DNA from: Methyloferula stellata AR4
Lineage (GTDB): Bacteria > Pseudomonadota > Alphaproteobacteria > Rhizobiales > Beijerinckiaceae
Assembly: GCF_000385335.1 (NCBI RefSeq)
Contig: NZ_ARWA01000001.1
Coordinates: 946,001-1,010,000, forward strand
Reading direction: 5' to 3'
DNA length: 64,000 nt
Below, one piece after another: positions 53,942 through 63,055 of the stretch (its first letter is position 1; every line of letters starts with the position of its first letter). Below the pieces are notes generated by a model. That model was not told where the DNA came from and did not search any database. It saw nothing but the letters and a program-made list of their open reading frames with translations. The position numbers and the translations under genes are program-made.

Positions 53942-55303
53942 ATGGCTGAATATTATCCGTTGCTTGCCAAGGCTGTCTCTGGCCTGCCGGATTCCACACC
54001 GGCGATGCGTCACGCCGTCTATGAACGGGCGCGCAAGGCGCTGCTTGGGCAATTGCGCGCGCTTCAGCCGCCGGTCCCCGAAGCCGATATCGAAAAAGAG
54101 AGTCAGGCGCTCGACGTGGCCGTCGCCCGGCTCGAAGCGGAATATGCCGCCGCACCAGTGCCGGATGAGGTGAAGGAAGCGCCGCTCGCTTCGCCCCCTG
54201 CCGGGCAAGCGCCGGCTCCGCCAGCGACCCAGGCTCCGCCTCCACTACGGCCTGCCGAGCCCCGGCAAGTCCCGAGCGCGCCGCCGCCGAGCATGCCGAT
54301 CCGGCCGCGTATCGCCAAAGTCGCGCCAGCCCCGCCGCCCGCCGGTTTCGATGAGGCGAAAAAGGACGAACCGGCCGAAGAGCCGAAAGACCGGGCTTTC
54401 GCGGCTGCGAATACATCCTCGTTCCCGCAAGCGGGCGCTCAAGGCCCGATCCCCGGCGTCGCCAAGATACGTCCGGAACGGCAAAGGCCGATCGCGCCGC
54501 AGGCCCCGAGCGTCAAACCGAATTCAAAAGGCCTGTGGATCGTGCTCGTGGTCATCGGGCTTATTGTCGCGGGCGTCGCCGCGACCGCGTGGAAATTGCG
54601 CGACAAGCCCGAGGATCTGGCGAAGCTCAAGACCATCCAGGCCCAACAGACCGAGACGAGCGGCAAGATTGTCGGCCGCGTCGGCGACAGCGAGCAATCG
54701 AAGGCGGCGGCTCCGGCTGCCGGCAGCGCGGCGCAATCTGCAACAGACACCAATGTTCCGGTCACCTATCGCGCGGCTTTGCTCGTTCAGGCGCCGGAGG
54801 AGCAGAACAAGGTGAAGACCTATTTCGGCACCGTGATCTGGCGTCTCGACAATGTCAGCAATGGTCCGGGCGAACCCTTGGGGACCGCCATTCACGCCAA
54901 TATCGATATTCCTGAGGACAAGCTTCAGATCGCGATGACTTTGCAGAAAAACATCGATGCCAGCCTTCCGGCCACGCATACGATGACGATCGTCTTCACC
55001 ATTCAGCCATCGACGCCGACCGGCGCCGTCAAGCAGATCGGCCTTCCGCAATTGCGCAAGGAAGATACGCCTAATGGCGAAGCGCTCTCCGGTCTGCCTG
55101 TGCCGATCATGGAGAATTCCTTCTTGATCGGCCTCGCCAAGGGGACATCGGAGGCCAATAATCTCGATCTTTTGAAGACGCGGCAATGGATCGATATTCC
55201 GATCCAACTTGCCAACGGACGCATTGCGAAACTCACCTTTGAAAAAGGTGTCGCCGGGCAACGTGCCATAGATGATGCCATCACATCCTGGCAGGCGCAG
55301 TAA
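53942..55303 (+). CDS. Single-pass membrane protein with Pro/Ala-rich cytoplasmic part
   Basis: 453 residues. The N-terminal 60 residues are a helical module (MAEYYPLLAKAVSGLPDS; HAVYERARKALLGQLRAL) common in alphaproteobacterial hypothetical proteins. A Pro/Ala-rich region (about 75-190) leads to one transmembrane helix (about 198-218, WIVLVVIGLIVAGVAATAW). The periplasmic C-terminal part of about 190 residues looks beta-rich (VIWRLDNVSNGPGEPLGTAI; MTIVFTIQPSTPTGAVKQIG). No enzyme motif is visible. The N-terminal module is probably cytoplasmic. Function unknown. Confidence 0.8.
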   Translation: MAEYYPLLAKAVSGLPDSTPAMRHAVYERARKALLGQLRALQPPVPEADIEKESQALDVAVARLEAEYAAAPVPDEVKEAPLASPPAGQAPAPPATQAPPPLRPAEPRQVPSAPPPSMPIRPRIAKVAPAPPPAGFDEAKKDEPAEEPKDRAFAAANTSSFPQAGAQGPIPGVAKIRPERQRPIAPQAPSVKPNSKGLWIVLVVIGLIVAGVAATAWKLRDKPEDLAKLKTIQAQQTETSGKIVGRVGDSEQSKAAAPAAGSAAQSATDTNVPVTYRAALLVQAPEEQNKVKTYFGTVIWRLDNVSNGPGEPLGTAIHANIDIPEDKLQIAMTLQKNIDASLPATHTMTIVFTIQPSTPTGAVKQIGLPQLRKEDTPNGEALSGLPVPIMENSFLIGLAKGTSEANNLDLLKTRQWIDIPIQLANGRIAKLTFEKGVAGQRAIDDAITSWQAQ

Positions 55304-55331
55304 AAACGTGATGCACAATCCATCGTGCGCG

Positions 55332-55460
55332 AACCTTCTCCCTGTGGGAGAAGGTGCCGAGCGAATGCTCGGCGGATGAGGGGGTTACGCCCCCTCATGG
55401 TGTGATTGTAACCCCTCACCCGGCTGCTTCGCAGCCACCCTCTCCCACAGGGAGAGGGTC
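55332..55460. repeat. Intergenic palindromic repeat, family E
   Basis: 129 bases with outer arms built on CTTCTCCCTGTGGGAGAAGG and CCTCTCCCACAGGGAGAGGG and an inner GAGGGGG / CCCCCTC pairing. It lies between convergent genes (membrane protein and pbpC). Similar repeats are frequent in many alphaproteobacteria. Confidence 0.85.
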
Positions 55461-55477
55461 AGCGCACAGCGCTAATT

Positions 55478-57640
55478 CTATTCCAGCCGTACGAGCACGC
55501 TGTCCGATGCACCCTTGGCATCGATGACCGAAACCCGCGCGAAGCCCGCGCCATCCGGCGTCCAGGCGGATTGACGGCGCAGATCGGCAGCGCCGAGTGG
55601 CGTGCCATTGACGATCCAGGTCAAGGGTGGCACCCCGCCTTGCGCCTTCAAAGCCAAAGCGGTTGAAGTGTCGCCTTTGGTCAGCCCGAGATCGACTCTG
55701 GCGCCATCCGGCGGATAGGCGATCTTCAAGGGCGCCATCGCCGCCGCCGCGAATGTTTTCGGCGCGTCCTTGCGCAAATGCCGCAAAGGCGGTGGCAAAA
55801 GGCTTGTCGTAGTGATCAAGGCATTGCGCGGTGCAGCGAGAAATTCATAATCGTCGCCAAGCCGCGCGAAAGCGTCGAAAAGGATGGGTGCCGCGACCTG
55901 CCGCCCGACAAGACCTGGCACGGCCGCATTGTCGGGCCGGCCGATCCAGACCGCGATCGTATAGGCCTTGTCGAAGCCGACTGCGAAAGCATCGCGAAAG
56001 CCGTAAGACGTCCCGGTCTTATAGGCGATGCGTCCGGCAGGCGCGTTGAGCGGCGGCGGGGCGCCGCGCAGAATATCGGCGACATACCAGGCAGCGACCG
56101 GCTCTGCGATGCGATGGTCCTCTAAATCCTGCCCTTTTATCTGGTCCGATTTTTCGATCAGGTCCGGCACGCTGCCGCCGCGCGCGAGCCCGGCATAGAG
56201 CCGCGCGAGATCGGACAATGTAATGCCGAGCCCGCCAAGGCCGACCGCCAATCCCGGCGCCGCATCGGGCGAAAGCGCGATGGTCGCGCCGGCATTGCGC
56301 AGGCGTGCGAGAAATTGCGGCGCGCCGACTTCGGAGAGAAGCTCGATCGCAGGGACGTTCAAGGAAAGCTGCAAGGCGCGCCGCGCCGTGACCGTGCCCT
56401 GATAGGAGAGATCGAAATTTTGCGGCGCATAAAGCCCATAACGCGACGGGCGGTCGTCCAGAATGGTTTCCGGATGCGCGATGCCGTTTTCGAAAGCCAA
56501 GGCATAGATGAAGGGCTTCAGCGCCGAGCCCGGCGAACGCATGGCTTGCGTCATGTCGATGGCGCCAGCGCGATCCTGCGAGAGATAATCGGCGGCGCCG
56601 ACATGCGCGAGCACCGCGCCCGTCGCATTGTCGACGACGAGGATCGCCGCCGATAATTTGGGCCCGAGCCGTGCCGCGCCATCATGCGCGAGGCCTTCCA
56701 AAGAGGCTTGCAGCTTGGCATCGAGGGTGAGCTTGATAACGCGGCTCGTAGGATCTCCACGCAATGCCTCTTCGCTCGCGTGTGGCGCGAAGGCTGGAAA
56801 GGCGCGCCTTTGCTGCGGTACGGGCTCGGCGCTCGCCATCTCTTGTTCGGCGTTGGTAATCACGCCTGCCTCGGCCGCGCGGACGAGAACCTTGTCGCGC
56901 GCAATGCGAGCCGCTTCGCCGAAATGATCCGGCCGCCGCGTCTCGGGCGATTGCGGTAAGGCGACGAGCAATGCGGCTTCGGCAACCGACAAGCGCTTCG
57001 GCTCCTTGCCGAAATAGGCGAGGCTCGCGGCGCGTATGCCTTCGAGATTGCCGCCATAGGGTGCGAGCGCCAGATAGACATCGAGCACCTGGGTCTTTGT
57101 CGCGTGCCGCTCGATCTCCAAGGCGCGAACGATCTGGCGCAATTTGACGGCGAGCGAACGCTCCTCGCGGTCGCGCGGCTTCGGACTAGCGTCGTCGTCA
57201 CGCGGGAGCTCAACCGCCGTGCTTTGAGTCCGCGCCAGCAGCCGCGCCACCTGCATGGTGAGTGTCGAGCCGCCCGACACGATATGGCCCGTCGTCATCC
57301 ATTGCACGGCGGCGCGGCCGAGAGCTTTGTAATCGACGCCGTGATGGGTCTCGAACCGCCTATCCTCAAACGCCAGCAGCATGGATAGAAAGCGCGGATC
57401 GACATCTTTCGCCAAGACGGGCAGGCGCCAGCGGCCGTCTTGCGTCGTGAAGGCGCGCAGAAGCTTGCCGTCACGATCGACGACGACAACGGAGCCGCGC
57501 TGTGCTTCGCTGAGATCAAGCGGTCCGATCGACTGGCGATAATGGATCGCGGCCGCGGGAATGCCGAGCCCGAGGCCCGCCACCGCAAGCATCGCGATAG
57601 CGATCTTGCGGCGCCCGGTCGTCTGGCGGCCTTCTGTCAT
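55478..57640 (-). CDS. pbpC: Penicillin-binding protein 1C
   Basis: 720 residues. A membrane anchor (about 12-32), then the GT51 transglycosylase domain with FEDRRFETHHGVD and GGSTLTMQVARLL, the transpeptidase domain with SXXK in SPGSALKPF, and KTGTSYGFRDAFAVG, and a C-terminal BiPBP_C domain. It polymerises peptidoglycan in the periplasm, though PBP1C transpeptidase activity is weak in E. coli. The ATG overlaps the stop of the alpha-2-macroglobulin gene (ATGA), the classic pbpC/yfhM pair. Confidence 0.96.
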   Translation of the reverse strand: MTEGRQTTGRRKIAIAMLAVAGLGLGIPAAAIHYRQSIGPLDLSEAQRGSVVVVDRDGKLLRAFTTQDGRWRLPVLAKDVDPRFLSMLLAFEDRRFETHHGVDYKALGRAAVQWMTTGHIVSGGSTLTMQVARLLARTQSTAVELPRDDDASPKPRDREERSLAVKLRQIVRALEIERHATKTQVLDVYLALAPYGGNLEGIRAASLAYFGKEPKRLSVAEAALLVALPQSPETRRPDHFGEAARIARDKVLVRAAEAGVITNAEQEMASAEPVPQQRRAFPAFAPHASEEALRGDPTSRVIKLTLDAKLQASLEGLAHDGAARLGPKLSAAILVVDNATGAVLAHVGAADYLSQDRAGAIDMTQAMRSPGSALKPFIYALAFENGIAHPETILDDRPSRYGLYAPQNFDLSYQGTVTARRALQLSLNVPAIELLSEVGAPQFLARLRNAGATIALSPDAAPGLAVGLGGLGITLSDLARLYAGLARGGSVPDLIEKSDQIKGQDLEDHRIAEPVAAWYVADILRGAPPPLNAPAGRIAYKTGTSYGFRDAFAVGFDKAYTIAVWIGRPDNAAVPGLVGRQVAAPILFDAFARLGDDYEFLAAPRNALITTTSLLPPPLRHLRKDAPKTFAAAAMAPLKIAYPPDGARVDLGLTKGDTSTALALKAQGGVPPLTWIVNGTPLGAADLRRQSAWTPDGAGFARVSVIDAKGASDSVLVRLE

Positions 57641-60600
57641 TTCGTCTCCGCGATATCGACGGACCCGAAGGCGGTGCGGCCGAATCTCTGCGGCCGGTAC
57701 ATGTCTTCGATGGTCGCGGGCGGCAGCACGTAATGGCCGGGCGTCACCGCGCGGACGATATAAGCAACCGAGAAAGTCGCCTTGTCCGCGCCGTCGCGCT
57801 GGAAGGCCGCGACGAAACGATCGTCGCGATATTCCGTATGCACCGGCTCGACATCCTTCTTGAGCCAGGACAGGGCCTCGATGGAACCGCCTTGAAACAG
57901 ATCGGGATTGTCGATTTCGAGGCCGGCGGGCAAAGGATCGACGAGCAGAAGCCGCGCATAGGCCGCTTCCATCTCGGTGACCTTCAAGGTCACGACGAGC
58001 CGGTCGTTCTGCTTGATCGTGGCGGGATCGATTTTCTTGCCCGCCAGCGAATAATAGGCGCGCTCGACCTGATAGCCTTGGCTGGCCGCAGGCTCCGGCG
58101 AGGACGGATTGCCGGCAGTCGTCAAGACAAGGCGCACCGGCGCCTGTCCACTATTGCCGATCGTGACGCTTTTGCCGTCGAGCGCGTTGCCTTTCCAGGT
58201 CTGGTAGAAGGAGCCCTTATGCGGTGCGCCGTCGATCGAGAGCACCATCGAATCGGCCTCTTTCGCCAAGGCTTCGGCGGCGAGCACCATCCAGGCGTTT
58301 TCCTGCGTGCTCGTATAGGTCGAGGCTGCACGCGCGGCCTCGACAATGTTCGACGCATTATGGATGGCGGCTTCGGACGCGCCGGTCTCGACGGCGAGCG
58401 CCAGGAGCCCCGCGCCGTCGCGAAGCCGCGAGCCGTAATCCTCGCGCGAATAGACGATGTCTCGTGCGGAGGCTAGGCTCTCGTTCGCCTTGGTGAAGAC
58501 GGCGAGCGCGCGGCCGCGATCGCCCAAAAGCGCCAGGGCGGCGGCCAATTGCGCACGGGCCAAGGGGCTGTCGAACTTATCGAGCTGCGTATCGGCAAGA
58601 TAACGCAGATCGCCCATCACCGGCCGCCCGTTGCGCGCCAGCACATAGGCTGCATAGGCGATCGAGGCGCTTTGACCGGCTTCGATCGTCGTCGCATTGG
58701 CAACGTGATTGCGCAGCTTTTCGAGTGCGAGATCGAAGGCCTTTTGCGGTACCGCGAAGTTGTTTTCCCGCGCCCGCGTCAGGAAGTCGGTGACATAGGC
58801 GTTGAGCCACATGTCTTCGGCGCTATCGGCCGACCAAAGGCCGAAGGCGCCGGTCGAATCCTGCCGCGCCAATTCGCGCTGGATGGCGTCGCGGATGCGC
58901 TCATCTATGCTGGTGTCGAGCGCCAGCGCCGCGGCGCTCGCGATCTTATTGACATAGAGGAGCGGCATGGCGCGGCTGACCGTCTGTTCCGAACAGCCGT
59001 AAGGATAGCGGTCGAGTTCCTGCAACAGCGCCGGCACGTCGAGCCCCGCGAAAGGCGAGACCGAGACGGAGATCGCGCCGGTGCCGGGCACCACATCGGC
59101 GACGAGATCATCGCTGATCTTGAGGCTCGCGCCCGAAGCCAATGTCCGGACCTCGCGGCGATAGAGCCGCGACGAGCCGGGCTCCAGATTGAAGGCAAGG
59201 GTCTGCGGCGCGTCGAGGCCGGGGCCCGTCAGCCTCACATCGACGGAGGCCTCGCCGACGCCCGCCGCCGTCACCGGGATCGCGACGGAGGCCCGCGCAC
59301 CCGCGTCGAGCTTGATGGTCTTGTGCAAAGAATCGGCGGCGATCGTCAGCGGTCCATGCAGATCGAGATCGAGCGTGTAATCGCCTGGCTTGCCTTCGAC
59401 ATTGTCGAGCTGCAGATGGAACTGCGAGCGGTCGCCGAGCGCGAGGAAGCGCGGCACGGTCGCCTGCATCACGACATTATCGCGGACGATCACATCCATG
59501 CTGGCATTGCCGACCTTGCCCTTCGACCAGGCGGCGGCCATCAACCGAACCGATCCGTTGAAGGCTGGCAGATCGAAGGTGATCTGCGCCTTGCCGTCGG
59601 CCCCGACCTTGACGACGCCGGAATAGCGCGCCAACGGCTCCTGCGTGGGGCGATTGCCTTCCATCGCGCCCGCGCCGTCGCCGCCGGAGCGGATGGCGCC
59701 GCGCGTGCCTTGCATGCCGTCGATCAGAAGTCCGTAAAGATCGCGGATCTCCGCGGACAATTGCTTCTGGCCGTCGAAATAGGCGTAAGGGTCCGGCGTC
59801 TCGTAATGGGTGAGATTCAATATGCCGATATCGACGGCGGCGAGAGTCACATAAGCCTCTTCGCCGGATGCGAGACCCTTGAGTTCGATGGGAATGGTTA
59901 GAGGCCCGCGCGGCGTCACCTTTTCGGGAGCTGCGAGCGTCACACCGATCTTATGTCCCTCCTCGTCGAGGCCGAACCAGGCTAGCCCAAGCGCACGGCC
60001 CGGCATGCGGTTTGCAGCCTTGTCGAGCGGGCGATGCGCCAGCGCCACGACATAGGCGCCGGTTCCCCAATCCTTGCCGACGGGGATCGTCGCGTGATTG
60101 TCGCCGGTCTGAAGATCGAATGTGGTCAGATATTCGAGCTTCTCGCTGAGGATCGCGACCGTCGCCTTGCCGGCGAAGCGCGAGGCGATATTGAGCTTCA
60201 AATCTTCGCCCGGCTTATAATTTGTCTTGTCGATCGTGACGTCGAGAAGATCGGGCGTATCGGCCGAGGCATCGCCCGACCAGCCAACGTAAAAGCTCAC
60301 GCTCGTTGGCGCATCCGTGCCCGCGTCGCTTGCGACATCGAGCCTATATTGGCCGAGCGCGACGGGCGATGAAATCTTCGCCGCCGCATCGGTTGCGAGA
60401 TCGATCTTGCCTTGTGCGACGCGCTTCGAGGATTTGACCCGCTCGAAGCCCCAGCGGCCGTCCTGATTATACCATTGATAATCATTGTTGACCTTATAGA
60501 GCGACCAGGTAACGCCTTTGCGCATGGCGCGATGACCGTCGGCGCCGACGGCGATCACGTCGAATGTCGCGATCGCACCTTCGCCGAGGCTGTCGAAATT

Positions 60601-62865
60601 CTTTTTAACGCCGATCAACCCGCCTTTCGGCAGAATCGGCAGGGTGAGCACGCGCTCGACCGCGCGGCCTCCTGGCTCGCCGGCGCGCAGAATGATCTTG
60701 GCTTCGAGCGGCCGCGAGGCCGTGACGTCTGGGATCGGCACGGATAATTTGGCATTGCCCTTGGCATCCGTCGTCGCCGGCTCTTCGATATCGTTGTTCA
60801 CATTCTCGAAGGTCTCGTCGGCGAGCCCGACCTCATAGCCTTTCAAGGCCGGCAGTCCCGACGTATCCGTCGCGTGAACCTGCACCTCGCCGGAAATTTC
60901 GAGATTGGCGCCGGGCGCGCCGTAGAGGTAGCGGGTTTGCGCCGCGATCTCGACCGGCTCGTTCGCGCGCACGGCTTCGGCCGCGGCGGTCACCGTGAAA
61001 TCGAGGCGCTCGGGCACGTAATCTTCGACAAGGAAGCTCGTCTCGCCGATCGCCTGCTGCTTCGGGTCGGCATAGACATTGATATGCCAGGTGCCGGTCG
61101 AGGCATCCGACAACAGCGCCAGCGCATAGCTGCGCCCGCCCGCGCCCTGATCTTCGACCTGCGTGCGTCTATATTCGACGCCGTCCGGCCGCTTGACGAC
61201 GAAGGTCAAAGGCAGGCCCGTCGCGGCGACGCCCTTGGCATCGCGCAGCAGCATGGTGGTGTAAACCGTTTCGCCGGCGCGATAGACGCCGCGTTCGGTG
61301 AAAACCTCTGCGTCGAGAGCGCTTGGCGCGACGCGGCCCTTGACTCCGCGATCGGTCAGATCGAACGGCGTCTGGCCCAGATCGAGAAACCCGTAATCGC
61401 CTTTGCCGTCCTGCGCGACGACGAGGTTCGGCGCAAGGCCGCCGGTGCCGCGCGACAGACCCGGGTCGAAGCGCACATGGCCGTCGCCGCCGGTCGATTT
61501 GGTGGCGAGCACTTCATTGTTGCGGGCAATCAGCCGCAACTCGATCTGATCGAGCGGCGCGGCACTCGCGAGCGAGCGCACGAAGACATGCACGCCGTCC
61601 GTGCCGCTGAAAGCGGTCAGGCCGAGATCGGAAACGACGAACCATTGCGTCGCGGTAGAGCCGCCGCCGACCTCATCGTCATCGCTGGCGATCGGCTGCC
61701 CGTCGGCGGGCTTCGCCGCCATGATATAAATGCCGGGTTCGAGCTTGCCGACGGCTTCGAGCACCGGAAACGCGGTCGTCACATCCTGGTTCAGCGCCGA
61801 TTTCGTCTCGAGTGTGCCGGACCAGATCTTGACGCCGTCCTCGTCGATATAGCGCTTGATGCGATAGGAGGACATTTGTCCGAGGAAATCGTCGGAGCGC
61901 ACGGTTGGCAAAAGATTGCGGTCGCCGACGCGCAGCACATCGACTTGCACCTTCTGCGTATTGACGGAAACGACCGGAATGCCCTCTTGGCCGACGCGCG
62001 GCAAAACGTAATTCTTGCCGGTGAAATGAACCTGCGGCGAACGATCCCGCACGTAGATTTCATAATCCGCCGATTTCAAAAGATTTTCGCCGACGGCGGA
62101 AGGCAGCCCCTGGCGCAGCACGACGGCATAATGCTCGCCATGTTTCAGGCCTTCGACGCAAAGCTGCTGGTCTTCCGTCGTAATCGCGGCATTGGAGGCA
62201 CCGGAGACCGCGATGTAAGGCGCGAAATCGACCTTGCCGCGTGCAAGCGGATCGGAGAACTGGAAACACGCGCGGGGCGCAGCGGATTCGTTGTCGACCT
62301 TATAATCGAGAATCCGGAAGCCGTATTTCTCGCGCTCTTGCTCATAGGTCTTGCGCACGCCGGGCAAGTCGACGAGATCGAGGCTGGCATGGTAGGCGTT
62401 CAGCGACGGCCGCCACAGTTCGCGCCGGGCATAGACTTCGCCAAGCCAGGCGAGCGCGGTTGCCTCATCTTGTTTCGTCGCGGCCCGCTGATAGGCGATA
62501 TAGGCCGCCGTCGTCGCATTCAGGCTCCAAGTGTAGGAATCGTTCATCCCGAGCAGGGCGTGCGAATAGGTGAGCCATGCTTGCCCATCCTTGACGTTCG
62601 GCACGAGGATCGCCGCATAGATTTTGCTGGCGGCCGTCCAGTCCTTGCGAGCGACCGCCGCTTGCGTATCCTTGCGCAATTGATCGGGCGTTTTCGCAGC
62701 GAGCGCGCCCGCGTCCTTCTTGACCTGATCTTCGAGACGGATCGCGTCGCTGGCGAGATCGTCGTTGGTGAAGGCCTTTTGCGCATAGGCACTATTTGAA
62801 AAAAATGCCGCGCTGGAAAAACAGGCTAACGCAAACATCAGATAAATAAAGATCAGCTTGCGCAT
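57637..62865 (-). CDS. Bacterial alpha-2-macroglobulin (YfhM-like) with thioester motif
   Basis: 1742 residues from the ATG at 62865 with GAGGAGAGGA upstream. A signal peptide (about 1-28, ending AYA) has no clear lipobox. MG-type beta domains follow, and the reactive thioester CSEQ in the sequence YGCSEQ has Cys1291. The alpha-helical thioester domain and the C-terminal receptor-like domain (AYARLLLVDPLPAGLEI) are present. The protein traps proteases in the periplasm and is thought to protect the wall with PBP1C, whose gene overlaps its end. Confidence 0.93.
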   Translation of the reverse strand: MRKLIFIYLMFALACFSSAAFFSNSAYAQKAFTNDDLASDAIRLEDQVKKDAGALAAKTPDQLRKDTQAAVARKDWTAASKIYAAILVPNVKDGQAWLTYSHALLGMNDSYTWSLNATTAAYIAYQRAATKQDEATALAWLGEVYARRELWRPSLNAYHASLDLVDLPGVRKTYEQEREKYGFRILDYKVDNESAAPRACFQFSDPLARGKVDFAPYIAVSGASNAAITTEDQQLCVEGLKHGEHYAVVLRQGLPSAVGENLLKSADYEIYVRDRSPQVHFTGKNYVLPRVGQEGIPVVSVNTQKVQVDVLRVGDRNLLPTVRSDDFLGQMSSYRIKRYIDEDGVKIWSGTLETKSALNQDVTTAFPVLEAVGKLEPGIYIMAAKPADGQPIASDDDEVGGGSTATQWFVVSDLGLTAFSGTDGVHVFVRSLASAAPLDQIELRLIARNNEVLATKSTGGDGHVRFDPGLSRGTGGLAPNLVVAQDGKGDYGFLDLGQTPFDLTDRGVKGRVAPSALDAEVFTERGVYRAGETVYTTMLLRDAKGVAATGLPLTFVVKRPDGVEYRRTQVEDQGAGGRSYALALLSDASTGTWHINVYADPKQQAIGETSFLVEDYVPERLDFTVTAAAEAVRANEPVEIAAQTRYLYGAPGANLEISGEVQVHATDTSGLPALKGYEVGLADETFENVNNDIEEPATTDAKGNAKLSVPIPDVTASRPLEAKIILRAGEPGGRAVERVLTLPILPKGGLIGVKKNFDSLGEGAIATFDVIAVGADGHRAMRKGVTWSLYKVNNDYQWYNQDGRWGFERVKSSKRVAQGKIDLATDAAAKISSPVALGQYRLDVASDAGTDAPTSVSFYVGWSGDASADTPDLLDVTIDKTNYKPGEDLKLNIASRFAGKATVAILSEKLEYLTTFDLQTGDNHATIPVGKDWGTGAYVVALAHRPLDKAANRMPGRALGLAWFGLDEEGHKIGVTLAAPEKVTPRGPLTIPIELKGLASGEEAYVTLAAVDIGILNLTHYETPDPYAYFDGQKQLSAEIRDLYGLLIDGMQGTRGAIRSGGDGAGAMEGNRPTQEPLARYSGVVKVGADGKAQITFDLPAFNGSVRLMAAAWSKGKVGNASMDVIVRDNVVMQATVPRFLALGDRSQFHLQLDNVEGKPGDYTLDLDLHGPLTIAADSLHKTIKLDAGARASVAIPVTAAGVGEASVDVRLTGPGLDAPQTLAFNLEPGSSRLYRREVRTLASGASLKISDDLVADVVPGTGAISVSVSPFAGLDVPALLQELDRYPYGCSEQTVSRAMPLLYVNKIASAAALALDTSIDERIRDAIQRELARQDSTGAFGLWSADSAEDMWLNAYVTDFLTRARENNFAVPQKAFDLALEKLRNHVANATTIEAGQSASIAYAAYVLARNGRPVMGDLRYLADTQLDKFDSPLARAQLAAALALLGDRGRALAVFTKANESLASARDIVYSREDYGSRLRDGAGLLALAVETGASEAAIHNASNIVEAARAASTYTSTQENAWMVLAAEALAKEADSMVLSIDGAPHKGSFYQTWKGNALDGKSVTIGNSGQAPVRLVLTTAGNPSSPEPAASQGYQVERAYYSLAGKKIDPATIKQNDRLVVTLKVTEMEAAYARLLLVDPLPAGLEIDNPDLFQGGSIEALSWLKKDVEPVHTEYRDDRFVAAFQRDGADKATFSVAYIVRAVTPGHYVLPPATIEDMYRPQRFGRTAFGSVDIAETK

Positions 62866-63055
62866 TGTCCTCTCCTCGGGGCAATTATTGCGGCCAATTA
62901 TTTGCAGCAACGTGATTAAGCAATCGATCCAACTATGATCCTGCAAATTACGTCCGCTCTGTGTCATCATGCACTTTGTAGTGACATTAGTTTCGTCAAA
63001 ATAGATCATTTTCTAATTAAGCGCGGGACCGCTCCCATGCGCTTGGAGACATGGC

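Noticed and set aside
60874-62799. 641-codon open frame on the plus strand opposite the macroglobulin gene
   Set aside because: Antisense mirror frame with low-complexity Arg/Gly/Ile composition and no recognisable domain.
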